Assembly (NCBI RefSeq): GCF_032362555.1
Contig: NC_083520.1
Location: 8,928,001 to 8,992,000, forward strand
Source: Amyelois transitella
Taxonomy: Eukaryota > Arthropoda > Insecta > Lepidoptera > Pyralidae
Direction: 5' to 3'
Length of the DNA stretch: 64,000 nucleotides
The notes beneath the pieces were generated by a model, which worked only from the letters and a program-made list of their open reading frames with translations, searched no databases and was not told the DNA's origin. The translations under genes were made by a program, and so were the position numbers. Positions 1 to 13,848 of the stretch are shown in pieces. The stretch's first letter is position 1. Each line of letters starts with the position of its first letter.

Positions 1-900
1 TTTTTTTTTAGACGCAAAAACTTGCCAGGAAATTTCGCTCTGTCATAAGGTAAATTTCTTATCTGGTGAATATAGTAAAGACGCAATGACAATAATGTAA
101 ATACGCAAAACAAGTACATAGGAAATGGATTTTAATCTACAATCAAATTAGGCCAGGTACTTTAAAGAGATATCTGATAGACACCGAAAAACATCTTTGA
201 AGATGATAATACTGTACGGCCAATTTCTGTTGATTCTGATAATTTTGACGCAGTGAAGAAAAATTATCGTGGTTAGTAAAACATTGGTCTAAATATACTT
301 CATCACTCGCTGACTCTGTGATAAGCTGACACCATTTTGCATTCGTTCGTATTATGATTGACTAATAAATGTTATGTTGTTTGTTTCTTATCGACTATCT
401 CAGGGGTCAGGAGTTAATTTTTATTACTTTCTGCGAAGCGCCGGACCTCACAGATGGCTGTAAAGAATTTACATATCAGAACTCGTATCTTTGTTTGAGG
501 GACGTGACGTCATTATAATAATCGGCGCTTATAAAGGCAGTTATGGAACAATAGGAGGATATACGCCGGTGGTTCATCTAGTAAGGCTATTATAATATTG
601 AAAAGATAAGATTTGTTTGTAACTATGCGTTAGTTGTAAGTATCTGTACCTAATATGCAACCGTAATACCTTTATATTAACGATTCACTAGTGAGAGTCG
701 GTATTACAATGATTAGGTACGTATTCTTAACTCTTAATTCAAATCGAGCATGCGACCAACACGGCCCTTTGATGTTGAATACAATTATGAAACAGAGTTA
801 ATAAGTGATGCATGTATGCAGCATTGGAACGCATCCTGCCTCGACACCGATCAATATTCTTGATGAGCACCCGGCCATGGTGCGATCGCGTCTACACTTC
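1..900. other. Non-coding DNA, no gene recognised
   Basis: AT-rich sequence with no convincing open reading frame or splice structure. The only point of note is a consensus CRE followed by a TATA-like box at 505-536, listed separately. It may be intergenic or part of an intron of the + strand gene that ends at 24227; the window cannot decide. Confidence 0.5.
505..570 (+). promoter_or_regulatory. Possible promoter: CRE palindrome plus TATA-like box
   Basis: TGACGTCA, the full CREB/ATF palindrome, lies at 505-512. About 18 bases later comes 'cttataaaggc', a good TATA box. A start site would be expected around 555-565. No coding exon is visible just downstream, so this would have to drive an untranslated first exon or a non-coding RNA. 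The spacing is suggestive but both motifs are short and could coincide by chance. Confidence 0.25.
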
Positions 901-1320
901 AATAGAAACGCTATCTAGCAACCGCCGGCGTATCGAATATAAATTACACAAAATTATAGCAGACGCATAAAATCCGCGCTACGTGCCGCCATAGAGCGTC
1001 GCCATTTTGAAATTCGAACGCTCAGGCGTGCGTTCTGAAACCCGCGAGTCGGCGACCCCGTGACCGAACGCACATATTAATGCGTTGACCGCCCACGGTC
1101 ATGCGTTACCCGACCAAGTTTATTTACAACTCAATATCATAAATGGAGTAGCCATAAAAGAGCTTCGCGACGTGGTGGCGTTGTTATTATGATGTAGTCA
1201 GACTCGCCGCGGGACGGGTCCCGCCGTCACAGACGCGTTTATTGCTTTCGATTTACACTTTTTCGGGTGTTTACGATCGGACGCGAGGTCGCATCGCGTC
1301 CGTTTTGGATTTGGTTTCTT
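900..1320. promoter_or_regulatory. GC-rich, CpG-rich block with small palindromes
   Basis: GC and CpG content rise sharply above the surrounding DNA. Perfect inverted repeats occur: 'gcgggac gg gtcccgc' near 1207-1222, and 'ggacgcga' pairing with 'tcgcgtcc' near 1279-1301. No ORF of note is present. Such islands in insect genomes are often promoters or enhancers, but no splice donor or coding start points to a particular gene. Confidence 0.3.
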
Positions 1321-4300
1321 TTTATTGCTTCGTACGAGTGTTATCTGAGAGATCAAACTGATAGAAATTATAATTTCGAAAGCTAGAATGTTGGTTGACT
1401 AGTCACCGCCTACGAACACCTACAAATCGTAGACGTAAGAATATGCAAATTATGCAAAATGGCTATCTTGATCTTTTTGATATGGTTGTACGATACTTGA
1501 ACCTAGAACCAGATATATAATATAATTTTATTATACTAGGCAACGCTCTACCTTTCCTGAATTCGAAACTTTCTTTTTTATGAATATGACTGGCTCCTGA
1601 GGGCTTTCTGGTGTTTGTGGCCAGTTGTGGGACGGCATTCGACAAGAGCGGACCGAGCAAGGTCAACTTTACAACTGGGGCGGCTGTGGCGCGGCGGCCG
1701 CTTGCCATCATTGATTTCACTATGACGCAACCGGCGACGCGGCGCCGGTTCCACTGTTCTCCAATACTAGTCCAGAATAACATGATCTGAGAGCAAGATT
1801 TTTTAATTCAATTCACATTTATTGTATACAAGATAGTTAACAAAAAGAATATTAAAAATTACAGTAAGTACACATGAAATAGAAAACTGTAAAAAAATTG
1901 TTTGTCAATCCACAGGAAAAAAAAGGATCTTTGTATTTCGAGAACCTGAAACGAAAACAATAAAAATATGTATAGAGACTATAGACGGATATCTGACAAC
2001 CACTTCCAATTTCAACCAGTAAAATTTTGCCACTCACTTCAACTCAAAATTTAAGAAAATAAAAATGTTACATCTCTTCTCAGCTTTGGGGTGATTTGTA
2101 GATCAATTCGTAAACATATCCGACGAAAAGTTATCGAAAATATCAAAATATTTGGGACGTAAGCAAAGGCATTCTGGGGCGTACTGCCAAAATTCGCGCG
2201 CTCCACATCTGTCAAACGCAGCTCGAAAATAATGGCCACTTATTTTTGGCGGCAACGTGCTAATATGTTTTCTTCATTTAGCAAGAAAATTTATTGTTTG
2301 GGATTTGCAACTTTTTCATCAATTTGCGAAACAAGACAGAGACATTTCTCAAATCGTATATATATGTATATACAATTATATGCCCTATTATCTAGGGAAC
2401 AAATGGTAGTTCTTAATTGTATGATCCATAAATGCAAATAATAAAAAGATTTGAATTTTAATGCAATTTTTAAAACATTATTAACGATATACATAAACAG
2501 GCTTTTAAAAATCGTGCTAACGACCACACTTGTTCTTATGTTTTTGCGGTATAGCAGCCTGACGCGCCTCCATCCATAAACTACAGACTTGTTAAAAGGG
2601 GTGTATGAAAGTACTTTAAACCCCTGTGCCACGTGCAGATGCATGTATACGACATTCGTACCTAAGTACTCACCTCCCTAGCACATAAAACATTGATGTG
2701 CAATCATGCAAAGATTTTTTTCTCGGCAATTAGTAACGCGAGAATTTCTCTCTCTTCTAATGATGCCCTTTTCGCTTAGAGCATACGTTTCAATATCTAC
2801 GATTTTTTTTTAATTTTAATTTCCATGAAGAAATACTTGACACGGTGGCCACTAATGAAACCTGATTTTGCTATTTAATCTAGATTTTTATGGTATTGAC
2901 CATAAGTATATTTAAGTGCATGTTATGGCTTCAGATCAAACGCTTCACTTTAAAGAAGTTTTGACTATTTTCCTAAAGTTGGACTTGTACTTTACACAAG
3001 AAATAGACAATGTTAAAAAGTATTTCAATCTTCGTACTAAGTAGTAGTTCAACAAACTAAAGTTACAAAATGAACAGGAAAATTGCAGACCAAAAACAAT
3101 AAAAAAAGTTAGGCACAGCACTAACGCAGCATGGAGCCTTCGCAGCGAGCCACTTTGCCGGTTTTCTAATCATTTATTTTGCTTTTAAAAGTTGTTTACA
3201 ATGTTTCTGTGCTATGAAATTCTTTGCAATGGCTATAACTGTGTGCGGTTTGTACGAAATTTAATCATTATATCGTGCCATTTGGTTCCCGGGTCGATAG
3301 TAGGTAAAAGTTTACATTTATTTGCCGTGGATGTTGAAAAAAGGCCACTTACTACTTAAAAAAAAATCAAGATCCCTATTGGGTGAGGTTCATTTGGTGA
3401 AAGGATTATGGAGTGACTTTCTGTAATTAGTACTTGCCCATTTCCAGTCCCAGGATGGTGATTCAAGACGCAACCAGAACAAATGATTTATTTTGATGAT
3501 ATTTTTATTCCTATCACAATAATCCTATTATTATCATTGACGGTGCACATGACGTGCATTGAACTTGTAGATGGAATTTTTTACGTCTGAATTGGAACTG
3601 TACTAGAATTAAAATGGTTCCGGTCACGGTGCTCTATTGATGAGCTAATTATTTTGTTTACTTCCTCACTGTGTGCTGTGAATAGATTCTGGTTGTACTG
3701 TGATTGCTATTTTTGTACTTTTAGTTTAGTCTGCAATGTATTCGTCGTGTCTTTTTTTTTTGTTCTTACGCAAATTAAAAATGTAATAGATAAATATAGA
3801 GAAAATTTAAGTATAATGCTTGCAAAATATAACATTTCGAACATATTTCGAGCGCATTTGTTAGTTTTTGAGATTTAACTGTGATTTTATGGTCTGGTAT
3901 TAACTTTATTGGTCGTCTTTCAGCTTTTTGCCTTACATGGGTGAATACGAAATTATCCATTAAAAAGTGAAAGTTGCAACACATAAAAGCTTAATTTTTA
4001 AAACAAAAAAATATCATTTACCAAGCCACTATTAATTAATAAACAAATAATGCTAACAACAGTCTTAATTTATTTGACACCGTCAATTTAAACTGTAATC
4101 AACAAAGTGCATTGGACGTACGGACAAACTGCAAGTACAACAATGCAAGTTCGTTGCGCTTGCGCTGTCCACTGACTTCGGGTAACACGTTTTGTGATAA
4201 TAATTTTAAAATGACTTCTTATTATAACTTAAATTATCTCTTTCAGATTATCCACTCATAATTTGTAACTTCAGTATGAGCAATCTCATAATCCCAAGCA

Positions 4301-5620
4301 GTGCCCCTGCTTTAAAAAGTTTTAGTTATGTTTTTACATTGTAGACTTGTGCTATACGAAATGTTTGTTCTGGTTGATGACATAGGCGTTCTTCATTAAT
4401 TATGGCTTGGTCTTCATCTTTCTCATATTTTTGGATCATTCTGTTATCTCTCTAATATAACGATCACAGTATTCCATAATGTCCCGCTTCAAAAATCATC
4501 TTCCGCTTCGACTCTTGTATTCACTTTTGATAAGCCCTGCCTAGACGTTATTTCATTAAACTTAATTATTTAATTTATTAGCCAAATTGATGCCAACGAC
4601 CTTTTACCAACTGAAAGGTTCCCAAAGTTCATGAAATTGAGCCGTAAAGTCGTTCTCAATTTGCGCAAAGTTAACACAATCATAAAATACGAGGCTCTGA
4701 GGGTCCCGTGCAGGGTCGACGTCCTGTGAACAGCTGACAGGAGGCGAGATACGCCCCCGACGGTCGTTGAACCTAAACCTTATTTTATACTTTATGCTCA
4801 CTAAACAGGTGTAGAAGTAAAGTTGGTGGTATCTTCACGTATGTAAGAACCTTCAGTGTGAGACAGGCAAATCAGTAATTTGTAGGACAAAAGAAAAAAT
4901 TGTTCTGATCAATAATTTTTTTGGGAATTATTAAGCCATTTGTAATTAAAGTATGTAGTATTGTTAGTTTTAAGATACTCATTATACTGTTCCTTAGAAA
5001 CAAACAAAAGCGTGCTAACAAATTCAAAGCACTTGGCAATGTGCATGCAATCCATGTAGCAACTTCACGCACAAAATAATGAAAATAAATGTACTTATTA
5101 ATAGGTCCGGTTTAATTAATCAGAAAGTTTATTTTAGCCTTGTTTCCCAAAATATTTTTAACAGGGAAACAGCGAACTCGCACATTTTTCTATAACAGGT
5201 AACAACTAAATGCCAAAAATATCTTCGTTTTGGCTTGGTTTGGCCATATCTATTATTTTTGTTCGTCCTTGGCAAGTACATTATGATGATTGAATTGAAT
5301 GGTAATTTATCAACAATTTCCATTTTAAAAACATATGAAAGAATAATATTATACTGTTTGAATAATCACTGATAATTTCAGCTAATTCATTGAATTTTAG
5401 ACTCTACCGAGTTGTTGCTATGCTGAGTGATTACGATCAATGTTTAGATTGGTACTTTTAATATGAGCTCTAGAATATTTTCCTGTAGGTTGGTACTCAT
5501 ATGGTAACGACCCAGTTTTGCCTGTTGCTAAACGATCATCAAGGTCATTACCCCTGGCCACAACAAATCTTTCAACCTCATTATTCGATTACAAATTTAC
5601 AACGCGAATTTAAAAACATT
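1321..5620. other. Non-coding DNA, nothing recognised
   Basis: AT-rich DNA with only short, composition-poor reading frames. A GC-richer patch near 1600-1760 is open on the minus strand for about 100 codons but has no splice context or recognisable domain. I see no full-length repeat element here. Confidence 0.5.
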
Positions 5621-5629
5621 TAAATAAGA

Positions 5630-5875
5630 GACGAGCGTTTCTTGCACAAACAACTCGTTCCAATACCGGTTAGCGTGCGTCTCGCTCGCACGCTTTATGA
5701 GTAATTAGAGCGAGAGGGACGGCTAGACAAGGTCACTGGTCAGCCGTTCGCCGTCAGACAGTGAGGCGCGCGGGGAGGGGGGAGTGCGCGGGCGCAGACG
5801 AGCGGCGCGGTTCGGTTGGCAGCAGACATGACGTCAAATCACGAACTTGCACGGACACGGAACTTCTCATGCGTA
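5630..5875 (+). promoter_or_regulatory. Probable CpG-rich promoter / 5' UTR region
   Basis: A run of 'gcgtctcgctcgcacgc' type sequence is followed by 'agcgagagggacgg' and a very GC-rich stretch up to 5820, then a TGACGTCA palindrome at 5829-5836. This composition is typical of insect TATA-less promoters. An ATG at 5828 opens only about 21 codons before a stop, so if this is a first exon it is probably untranslated. The nearest + strand coding exon candidates are at 20939 and 23727; the link to them is inference. Strand is uncertain. Confidence 0.4.
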
Positions 5876-8594
5876 GGAAAACTGGATGCGTGCACGACAC
5901 TAAAAATGTAATGTACCTGTGTCTATAGTAGTTCTAGTGCATTAATTTAACGTCGCTCGTTTGTTAGCGCTGAAGGATGAGTCATGTCAGATAGCTCTTG
6001 TTAGTATTGATAACGTCTGCCTATGCGTCTGCGATAGCGTCGTGAAAAAGTCATTCATGAACAGACGTGTAAACCATACATCGACCTGCAGAAAATACAA
6101 CCGAAACATGCCTTCTTGTTTAGTTTCAATACAATTGCAAAATTTCACGCTTTCCACAGGTTTCTTACCTTTTTTCATGTAAATTATACAAACAGTGAGT
6201 TGTGAAAAGATTTGGCAATGTTATTATAGTCGGACACCTGCTGGATACAACTTTTGGAAGTATTCGCTTTATGCCTTTAATCGCCCACCACTGGCTATAG
6301 ACAGAGATGAAGTACTATTCTACTCTAGTAGTACGAGTAAGATAATTGATGAAATTTTCAAAGGGTATGCAATGCTCTTGATTTATTGCAACAGAGCACT
6401 GGCTCTGGCCAGTTTCTATTCTATTATTCGGACGCAAATGATTTCATCCACCCACGTTTTCAAGAAAAAGCAAAGAGTCATTGTGGTCATTACCACGGAA
6501 TTCATCAAATATCCACGAAACATCTATCTCGTTGGCTAGAACACAATTTGCAAGCTGTATTTCACGCTGCCCACTGTTTTCTTGCTATATTGGCGTGTTG
6601 AGTGGGGAGCCGCTTGTCACGCGGCCAATTTTAAAAATAAACAGTTGTCAAACACATGCACTTGTTGCGCAATGATCGGTTTTTCATATTCCACGTAGGT
6701 TTTCGTAAATAGCTGTGGAGAGTTTATGCTTCACAACGCTAGCAAATCGTCTAAGTATTATAAAAATTTTGTTGAATTTGCTGCTGCCTGTGGTATGATA
6801 TTCATATATGGAGTAGATACATTTGATGGTATGTGACGGTGGAAACCGGAAATATTAGGGATTATCAATTATGTGTTCCTTGATTTAAACAATCCTTTAA
6901 ACCCTACTTGAAGATACGCGTAAAGTAGACATTGATTTTATAATAGTATTATTTCTATCATAGAGTTTTCTCTGTGGTTTGTTTTTATACCTTGAGACCG
7001 CTTAAAGTCAAATGTAAGTGATACTTTACGTGATTTAAATTTGGCATAGTTTTTATTAATGGTCAAGTCTCAAGCCCGTCTTCATGACAGTTAAAACACT
7101 TTTTCCTTTGTCATCTACGTCATGAACAAGATCTAATGCATCAATCCTACACTATGCAAATACTCAAATGGTCTGTCTTTAAAGTGATGTTTCCATCATT
7201 TGATACGTAAGATTGGCTTCAAAGAACTCTAGTAATTAACAATTTCTCTCATCTACGGCGCGCCCAGCGACATACGTGAAAAACAGCGCACCAGTTGACC
7301 CAAATACGGCGATCCAGCGGGAGACTGACACGACTCGAGCCCAAGCGAAAAGAGGAAGTTTGTAGTCATTGTTACTGAAGTTTCATCGCCCATTCTTTCA
7401 ACCACAGATTTCATCCAAATATCTTGGTAAATAAAACGCAGCTCACGTGAAAAGTCCACCTTTTTAGACGCGTCTGACAACAACGTATTCTAAGCACGAG
7501 AACTAGGCTTCATAGTTCGTTCCTTGTGAAGGTAGAGCGAATCTACGGTCGCAAGCTAGTGAACTATAAAGGTTACAGCGCTCATATATCAAATGGAATC
7601 GCTTGCTCGCCTAGCTTTCACCGCCACGCCCTTCCCCCCACAGTCCTCTGGGGGGTGGCCCGGGAATAATAATTTTAGCTCCAGTGGCACGGAAATGAAA
7701 AATGCCAGCATATACCATATACCTGATACGTATTGTCAGGTACGTACGTATTTAATATTCAGTCAGATAATAATAATGAAGCACATTACACATTCCGATT
7801 AAAGTCTACAGCAGTCGACTAACTAATTAACTAGCAAGTTACCATAGTAACCAATTTTGAGATGGATTCGTATTTGATACAAACTTGATTCTATGGTAAG
7901 GGGTTAAAAATTAATTTGGGAAAGTTGTATAATATCCTAACTAATGATATTAAAATAGAAGATGTTGACTGTTCAAGTAAGTACAGAAGAAAATGTCGTA
8001 AAGTCAGATTCTGAGTTGGAATAAATAGGAAAGAGAACGAAATATATGATCTGCGAAAAACGCTATAATGAGAGATAACTATGTAGATTAAATACATACT
8101 TATGAAGATGGCAATCTATTCAAGATTTCCGCGCTTTAAAAGTCTTACAAAGCCTCTATCCAGGAGGGGAGAAGTATATAAAACTAGGGTATTGTACATA
8201 AGGGATCTAAGTACTAGAGCTTTAGAAACGCGATACCAAAAGGACGAGAAAACAAAAGTACTAAAGGAAAAAATAAAAGTGTGTCAAGTTGTTCCATTCT
8301 TTTGTTCCGCTTCGGGCGCTTTTTGAACACGGATTTTTCGTCAATAGCCCTGAAAGTACGGAGGGCGTGCTTAATCTTACTTACATTTTAAGGCTCAGAA
8401 TGTCAGAATGAAGGGCGGAGGCTTGTTTCTGTCCTTATCTGTTCGAATGATGCTTCGAGGCATGAAGAGTGTTTATTACCTTTCTTGTTATTTTAAAACA
8501 TTGAAAGGACCCACCGGAAAGCAATATTTCAAACAAAATTTAATGACTACATTGAATATTCTTTCTTCAATAAGTACGTACCTACGTAGTAAAA

Positions 8595-8690
8595 TTAAAT
8601 CACGCCTTTTTCCCGGAGAGGTAGGCAGAGACTACACCTTTTCGTTTGCCACGATCTCTGCATACCTCTTTCGTTTCGGGTACTCTTGAC
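8595..8690 (+). repeat. Short lepidopteran dispersed repeat (family B)
   Basis: The stretch 'gtaggcagagactacacc' followed by 'tgccacgatctctgcatac' recurs, diverged, at 34405-34492, 57845-57915 and, inverted, near 49275-49330. It is a repeat common in moth genomes. No coding capacity. Confidence 0.7.
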
Positions 8691-9879
8691 CGGAACTTTT
8701 GCCAGGATGTCGTTAATTTGATCAAGGTACGTCTCGGCCTTCCCACTCTTACATTTCTATCCACACTCTTCTTGTATTTACATATGCTTCATTGATGAAA
8801 AATTTAATAACATCACTAAAATATTGAAAGAGAAAATCCTGGTCTAAAAGGTTTCTTTACACAATAGGATAATATGAAGCATAGTCAATGTTAAGTACGT
8901 TTCATTTCGTGATTTTCCAAGTTATTAAACTTATAATTATCTTTATTGGTATTTAAATTTTTAATAAACATTTGCTATATTATGCTTCGGTTGATGGCAT
9001 CGCGTGCGTGCCTGAATCTTGACGAGAGGGAGTGGTGGTTCATTGAGATAGGGTTGGATCAATGAACTTGACCACGCACATGGTATAACTATTGCTCAAA
9101 TCAATAATGTTTTTAATATTACTGATCTAGATGCTGAAAACAATCAAAAAAAGAGTGTCGATGAATTGATATGGAAAAATAACATCCAAGACGTATTCTC
9201 AAACGAAAAAACGTAATTCTGTAATCTATTGAACCGACATTTAAAAGCCTCTTAATGGTGTTCGTCTGTCTCCCGTATCTACAAAAAATTGCAAATTGAT
9301 ACTCTCTTTATGCAGTTCATGTAACGTAACTCTTTATACGCCGTTGTCTATTGAAGCTAACAATGTTAATTACAATACACACATCAGCCATTTTCTTCCC
9401 TAATGATGACAAAAGTATACCCGCTTTTCTGAAACATGGAAATTCCATTACAGTGAGGGCAGAAAATATGTTACGCGTCATGTCATTCGTACTTAGCATT
9501 GGACAGACGTATTTTTGGGATGAATACTTATAACTCTGAATTAAACAAAATTTTGTGACCTTTTGACTGATCAAAGTAAGAATAAGTTTCATTCTTCTAG
9601 TTTTCTGTTTTACGATACTAATGGTTATTAACAGGACCTTTATTATCATCATTATTAGCGATGTCTTCAGAAGTCAAAGTTAATTATTAGCTTCCTATAT
9701 CTTTATTTTATATTTATGATCTATGTATTGCGATTTATTGAACACGCCTTATCCTTATGGGTAAATATTATTTGTCGAGGAGTCGATACCAAGTTCTATT
9801 ATCTGTAGATTTTATACATTAATTTAGTTTGATCTACATTAATCAATCTTTACATTGATTATTATTTATTTATCTTTCT

Positions 9880-10052
9880 CTGCACCAACGCCAGTCTCCT
9901 GTTTGGTTTCCTTCCACCCAAAGGTTGACTGGAAGAGATTGCATTAGCGATAAGTCCGCCTTTGTACCATCTCTGTCTGTTTTGTGCTGTTTTGTATGTT
10001 TTACTCTCATGGTGCAATAAATAGATTAATCTGTCTATCTATGTATCTATCT
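9880..10052 (+). repeat. LINE 3' terminus (CR1/Jockey-like)
   Basis: Contains 'tggaagagattgcattagcg', 'ataagtccgcctttgtacc' and a terminal 'gtgcaataaatag' followed by a short CTAT-rich tail. This is the pattern of the 3' untranslated end of a LINE widespread in Lepidoptera. Related, more diverged ends occur at 30022-30165 (+) and 18386-18478 (-). The 5' part of the element is missing. Confidence 0.65.
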
Positions 10053-12060
10053 TCATTTTCCCTTTTTTATTAGCCCGTAGCTTTATAATTCTACACAAGA
10101 TTTACGACCGAGCTTAGATATTTGGCATTTTTACAAATATCAAATTCATGAGAAAATCTCAAATATGTTTATTGCCGTGAGTTTGTTCACAAATATGCAA
10201 TTAGTTGGTTTCTGTGGTACAAAACTGTAATACAAGAAGCGAGGAATATCTTTATTTACTAATTAGTGGGTAATTAAATTTTATTGCAAGACAACCTGCG
10301 GTTGAAACCGTGTGTGAGAGAGAGATAGAGATAAGTGATATTCGATTTATGTTTTAAAATTTTGTCAATGTCTATTACAATTTTGGGAGCGTTTACATTG
10401 ATGATTTACTAATCTTTTGCTCGAACTTTCGCAACTAATGGCATAGAATCAGAAAGTCTGCGATCGTCATTTAACTTACTTTATTTGTCAGTGGTCAGTG
10501 TTCGTTCAGCCCCATCTGGTCATGGGCACGGACCCCTGCCAGGCCGTTGCACGCTTCCAATCAATGATCGCTATATAATTGTCATCAACTCGTCAACAGC
10601 CGCGGTAGTTTTTAACACTTTCCATCGAACAGCACGGGAGTTGTAATTGGCCCCACGCTGGGTTGTTATGTACCTTTTTATAAAAAGTTCCAGATCATTA
10701 ACAACTTGTTTTTCATTACCGCCATTTTTGTTTTTATAGGCTTGGGTTTTTAGGTTTGCGTTGAAGGTTTGAACAAGTTTGAGTGATAATTAACAATTTG
10801 TCAACTTTTTTGAATTGTTTAATTTTGGTTGTTGGTCATTGGTTGATTTATATTTCTTGTGTAGCTGTTATTCTTGCGTTACTGTTAAAATTTGTTAAAA
10901 AGCATCTCTTCCGGCTTTACGCCTGAAAGCAATATCTGAAAGCACACAGCACCAACACTCGAAAGATTCCAAATCAAAGCCAACGCTCTCCACGCGGTGC
11001 CGCCCTCTCGTCTCACGCGGCTATAAACATCTAGGCATACGTTCCACTGTTACTAAGCGGGTAACACTGCCAACTTAAAAATTCCAAAGTCATTCGCTAA
11101 CACCACGCAACATTGACCGTTCCAAGTTCCGCGGATTATACGCACTGTTACCTATTACTATCCGACTAAATGAATAGTACAAAATGCGTCTCAGTATACT
11201 CACAACAACTTTGTTCTTTTAATCTAGCTCGGTTATCAGCTACTAGTCCGTAGCTAGCATACGTTTCGCACAATTTGCATTTTCACGCGTACCGTCAGCA
11301 TACTAAATACGGTTTATTTTTAATTTTGGCCATATTTATGCAGAGCTGGCCTCGCGCCGCGCCGTGGGAATTGTGAAAGACATTACATGCAAACAACAGA
11401 TGAATAGTAGACACAGTTTGTAGTTTACTACGACGAATCTTCTCGGTTTTGTTGTCCACTTTCCTAGAACATTTGTAATAAGGTATGGTGTCCTAGACAT
11501 AAAAGAACTAGACTCTGTAGTATGGATTGACATTTTGTGTTTGACAATTGTGTTTTTAAATTTCATGATTAGAAATAGAGAATATATCATTACAATATAA
11601 ATATAATCATGATTCTAAATCCTGAAAAACATATGATGCAGAGATACAATTTCCAAAAAATAATATTATACTTCATCGCTTCGTTACAGGTATCAAGTCT
11701 TTATAGATTACCAATCGATTTTGCGATATCATTTTATTGATTTTAATAAGACCCAGCTAATTAAACTTAAAACTAGTTGAAAGGCGATACTGAAGTTAGC
11801 ATCCGCGTTTCAAATCGCCAGGAATTCCTTTCGCAGCAAGTGACTTACTCAAACCAGTTACTGTGCGGCGGCAACGCCTCTGATTGGCGGATGCAGCAGG
11901 CGCGGCCGAGCACCACTCACTTTGTAGCCATGGTAATGAGCCACTTGGTATATCAAGGAGGATTTATAGTTGATACGAATACTAACTAGCGAACGTGAAA
12001 CACAACACGTCATTTTACAATATAAGTACTGATGGTAGACCCTTGAAATGGTTATTACTT

Positions 12061-12215
12061 ACTAGCCGTCCCCGCGAATTCGTCCGCGTGGAATACTTAT
12101 TTTGGGCATCATTGAAGCTGAGGGCTTCAATGATGCCCAGAAGGAATAATTTTCCCCGTTTTTTTTTTTCATATTTTCCATTATTTCTTCGCTCCTAATA
12201 GTTGCAGCGTTATGT
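12061..12215 (+). repeat. RTE-like LINE 3' tail with internal fold-back
   Basis: The segment 'cgaattcgtccgcgtggaat' then 'attttgggcatcattgaag' matches, in reverse, the repeats at 58240-58515 and 60428-60698. This copy differs: a stem of about 16 bp, 'gggcatcattgaagc' pairing with 'gcttcaatgatgccc', forms a near-perfect hairpin at 12103-12140 that the other copies lack. It is probably a rearranged 5'-truncated insertion. Confidence 0.65.
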
Positions 12216-13760
12216 GGAAATTCTCACAAAGTTGTACAGTTTTCTTCTTGACCTAGGTGTGCTTTCGTTAAATGAAAAGAATACATTTAAAACAACAAAC
12301 AATTGACAAGAAACAATTTTAAAAACTGAAACAGATTAATGTTATTAAATGAATCCTACATATTATGACCGGGTTCTGTTGCAAAAAAGACAATTGCGGA
12401 GCGTGTAGGCGTGTCGCGCAATGTGCACTATGTGGCAAACACTGACGAACCAATGACATGTTTCCAGGTAACACATCTGCAATTCCATCTTCTGTTCCAC
12501 CTATTACCGCCACAGATATTATATTCAGCTTTCTAGATGGAACAAAGCATTGAGATAGGGAAATATTTAGAAAATTAGGTTATGTTCATTGTAGAGTTTA
12601 TTCCTTTTCTTTAAATTTTGCTTAAATCAAAAGAACACTTCCCGGAATATGTTTGGACATAGGCAAATAGCTACGGATTCTGGGAACCTGCTTGGAGAAA
12701 AGATGGAATAAGTCCAATATCTTCTCATCATCAGATAGCGTCCAGAATTCAGATAGTTTACAACATAAAGCAAGTAAGCTTACTAATGTTCTAGAAGGCA
12801 CAGGTTGCTCTATAATTATGAAACTAGTAATCTTCGACCGTAGCGAGGAATTGGCAATTGGTAGCAAAAACAGTTTACGCCCACCATATTGCATCATGTG
12901 AAATACTAAGGACTTGCATTATCCTTATGACATAGCAAAATGTAACTTTTAAATTTAATTTCTTATTTAGACATCGACAAGACCATATTTACAACAACAA
13001 CAAAGAAAACAGAAAATAGTTACGAGTATTTTGGACAAAAATAAGAATTTTAAAAACATTGAGCGTGATATACCTAAACACAACACTCGCCTCTTTTCTC
13101 ACTCAATCAATAATCCGACCTTCAACGCAGACATATTTAACTAGATCATTTCAATTTTGCTAGGGGAATGAATCAGACGATCATTTTGGGAATCCTCTCA
13201 ACGAAAAGACATATTTAACCGCGTTCAAAATAAAAAATGGTTTAGTTTGACATGTATGTATGTATGTTTGTCCGCATTGTTTTGAACAGATTTTGTTGCG
13301 GTTTTCAGGAAAGTGTTTATTACATTTATGAGAAGGTTTTAGGAATTTAACCTTTAATTGAAAAAAGGATGATATCAATTGGAGGCGATTATCTTTTAAC
13401 AAAAGTAACTAACGAAATTTTTTTCAATTTTGCTTCGAAAATAAAAAGACAATCGTTTCGGAAATCGAAGTATAAAGATCCTTAATATATTATTTCTTGG
13501 TATACTTCTGATGTAAGTACGTGGGTCACGTATAATGTGTGACTTCAATGCCTGTGCCTTGTTGTTAAGCTAGAATAATAGTTATCTTAACAAAACATAG
13601 AAAGCGGTCGGTGACCCAAGTCAATCTGTCCTGACATTACGCCGACATGGCTCAGATAGCATCATCACAAGTACTGCAGGTTAACAAGACAATAAGGCCA
13701 TGTATGGTGGAGATAATAATCTGAATGTATCAAGTCCTCCAGTCAGGCTAGGCCTACTGT

Positions 13761-13848
13761 CTCAGTTTTCTAATGGCTTAATTTGAGCATGTAACTGTGT
13801 GACTAAATCACGTCACACAGCTCAAAGTAAGCCATTAGGAAACTGAAA
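13761..13848. repeat. Imperfect ~88-bp inverted repeat (hairpin)
   Basis: Arm 'ctcagttttctaatggctta' (13761-13780) pairs with 'taagccattaggaaactgaa' (13829-13848). The inner parts 'tttgagc' with 'gctcaaa' and 'ctgtgtgac' with 'gtcacacag' also pair. One arm has a few extra bases, and the loop is about 8 bases. It could be a tiny MITE or a pre-miRNA-like hairpin. No other copy was seen in the window. Confidence 0.55.

Noticed and set aside
1463..1783. 106-codon minus-strand ORF with GC-rich middle
   Set aside because: No domain, no splice partners, low-complexity Ala/Arg region; GC-rich patches are open by chance.
7253..7483. 76-codon minus-strand ORF ending MSLGAP
   Set aside because: Reads somewhat like protein but has no recognised domain, splice context or repeat partner; not enough to call a gene.
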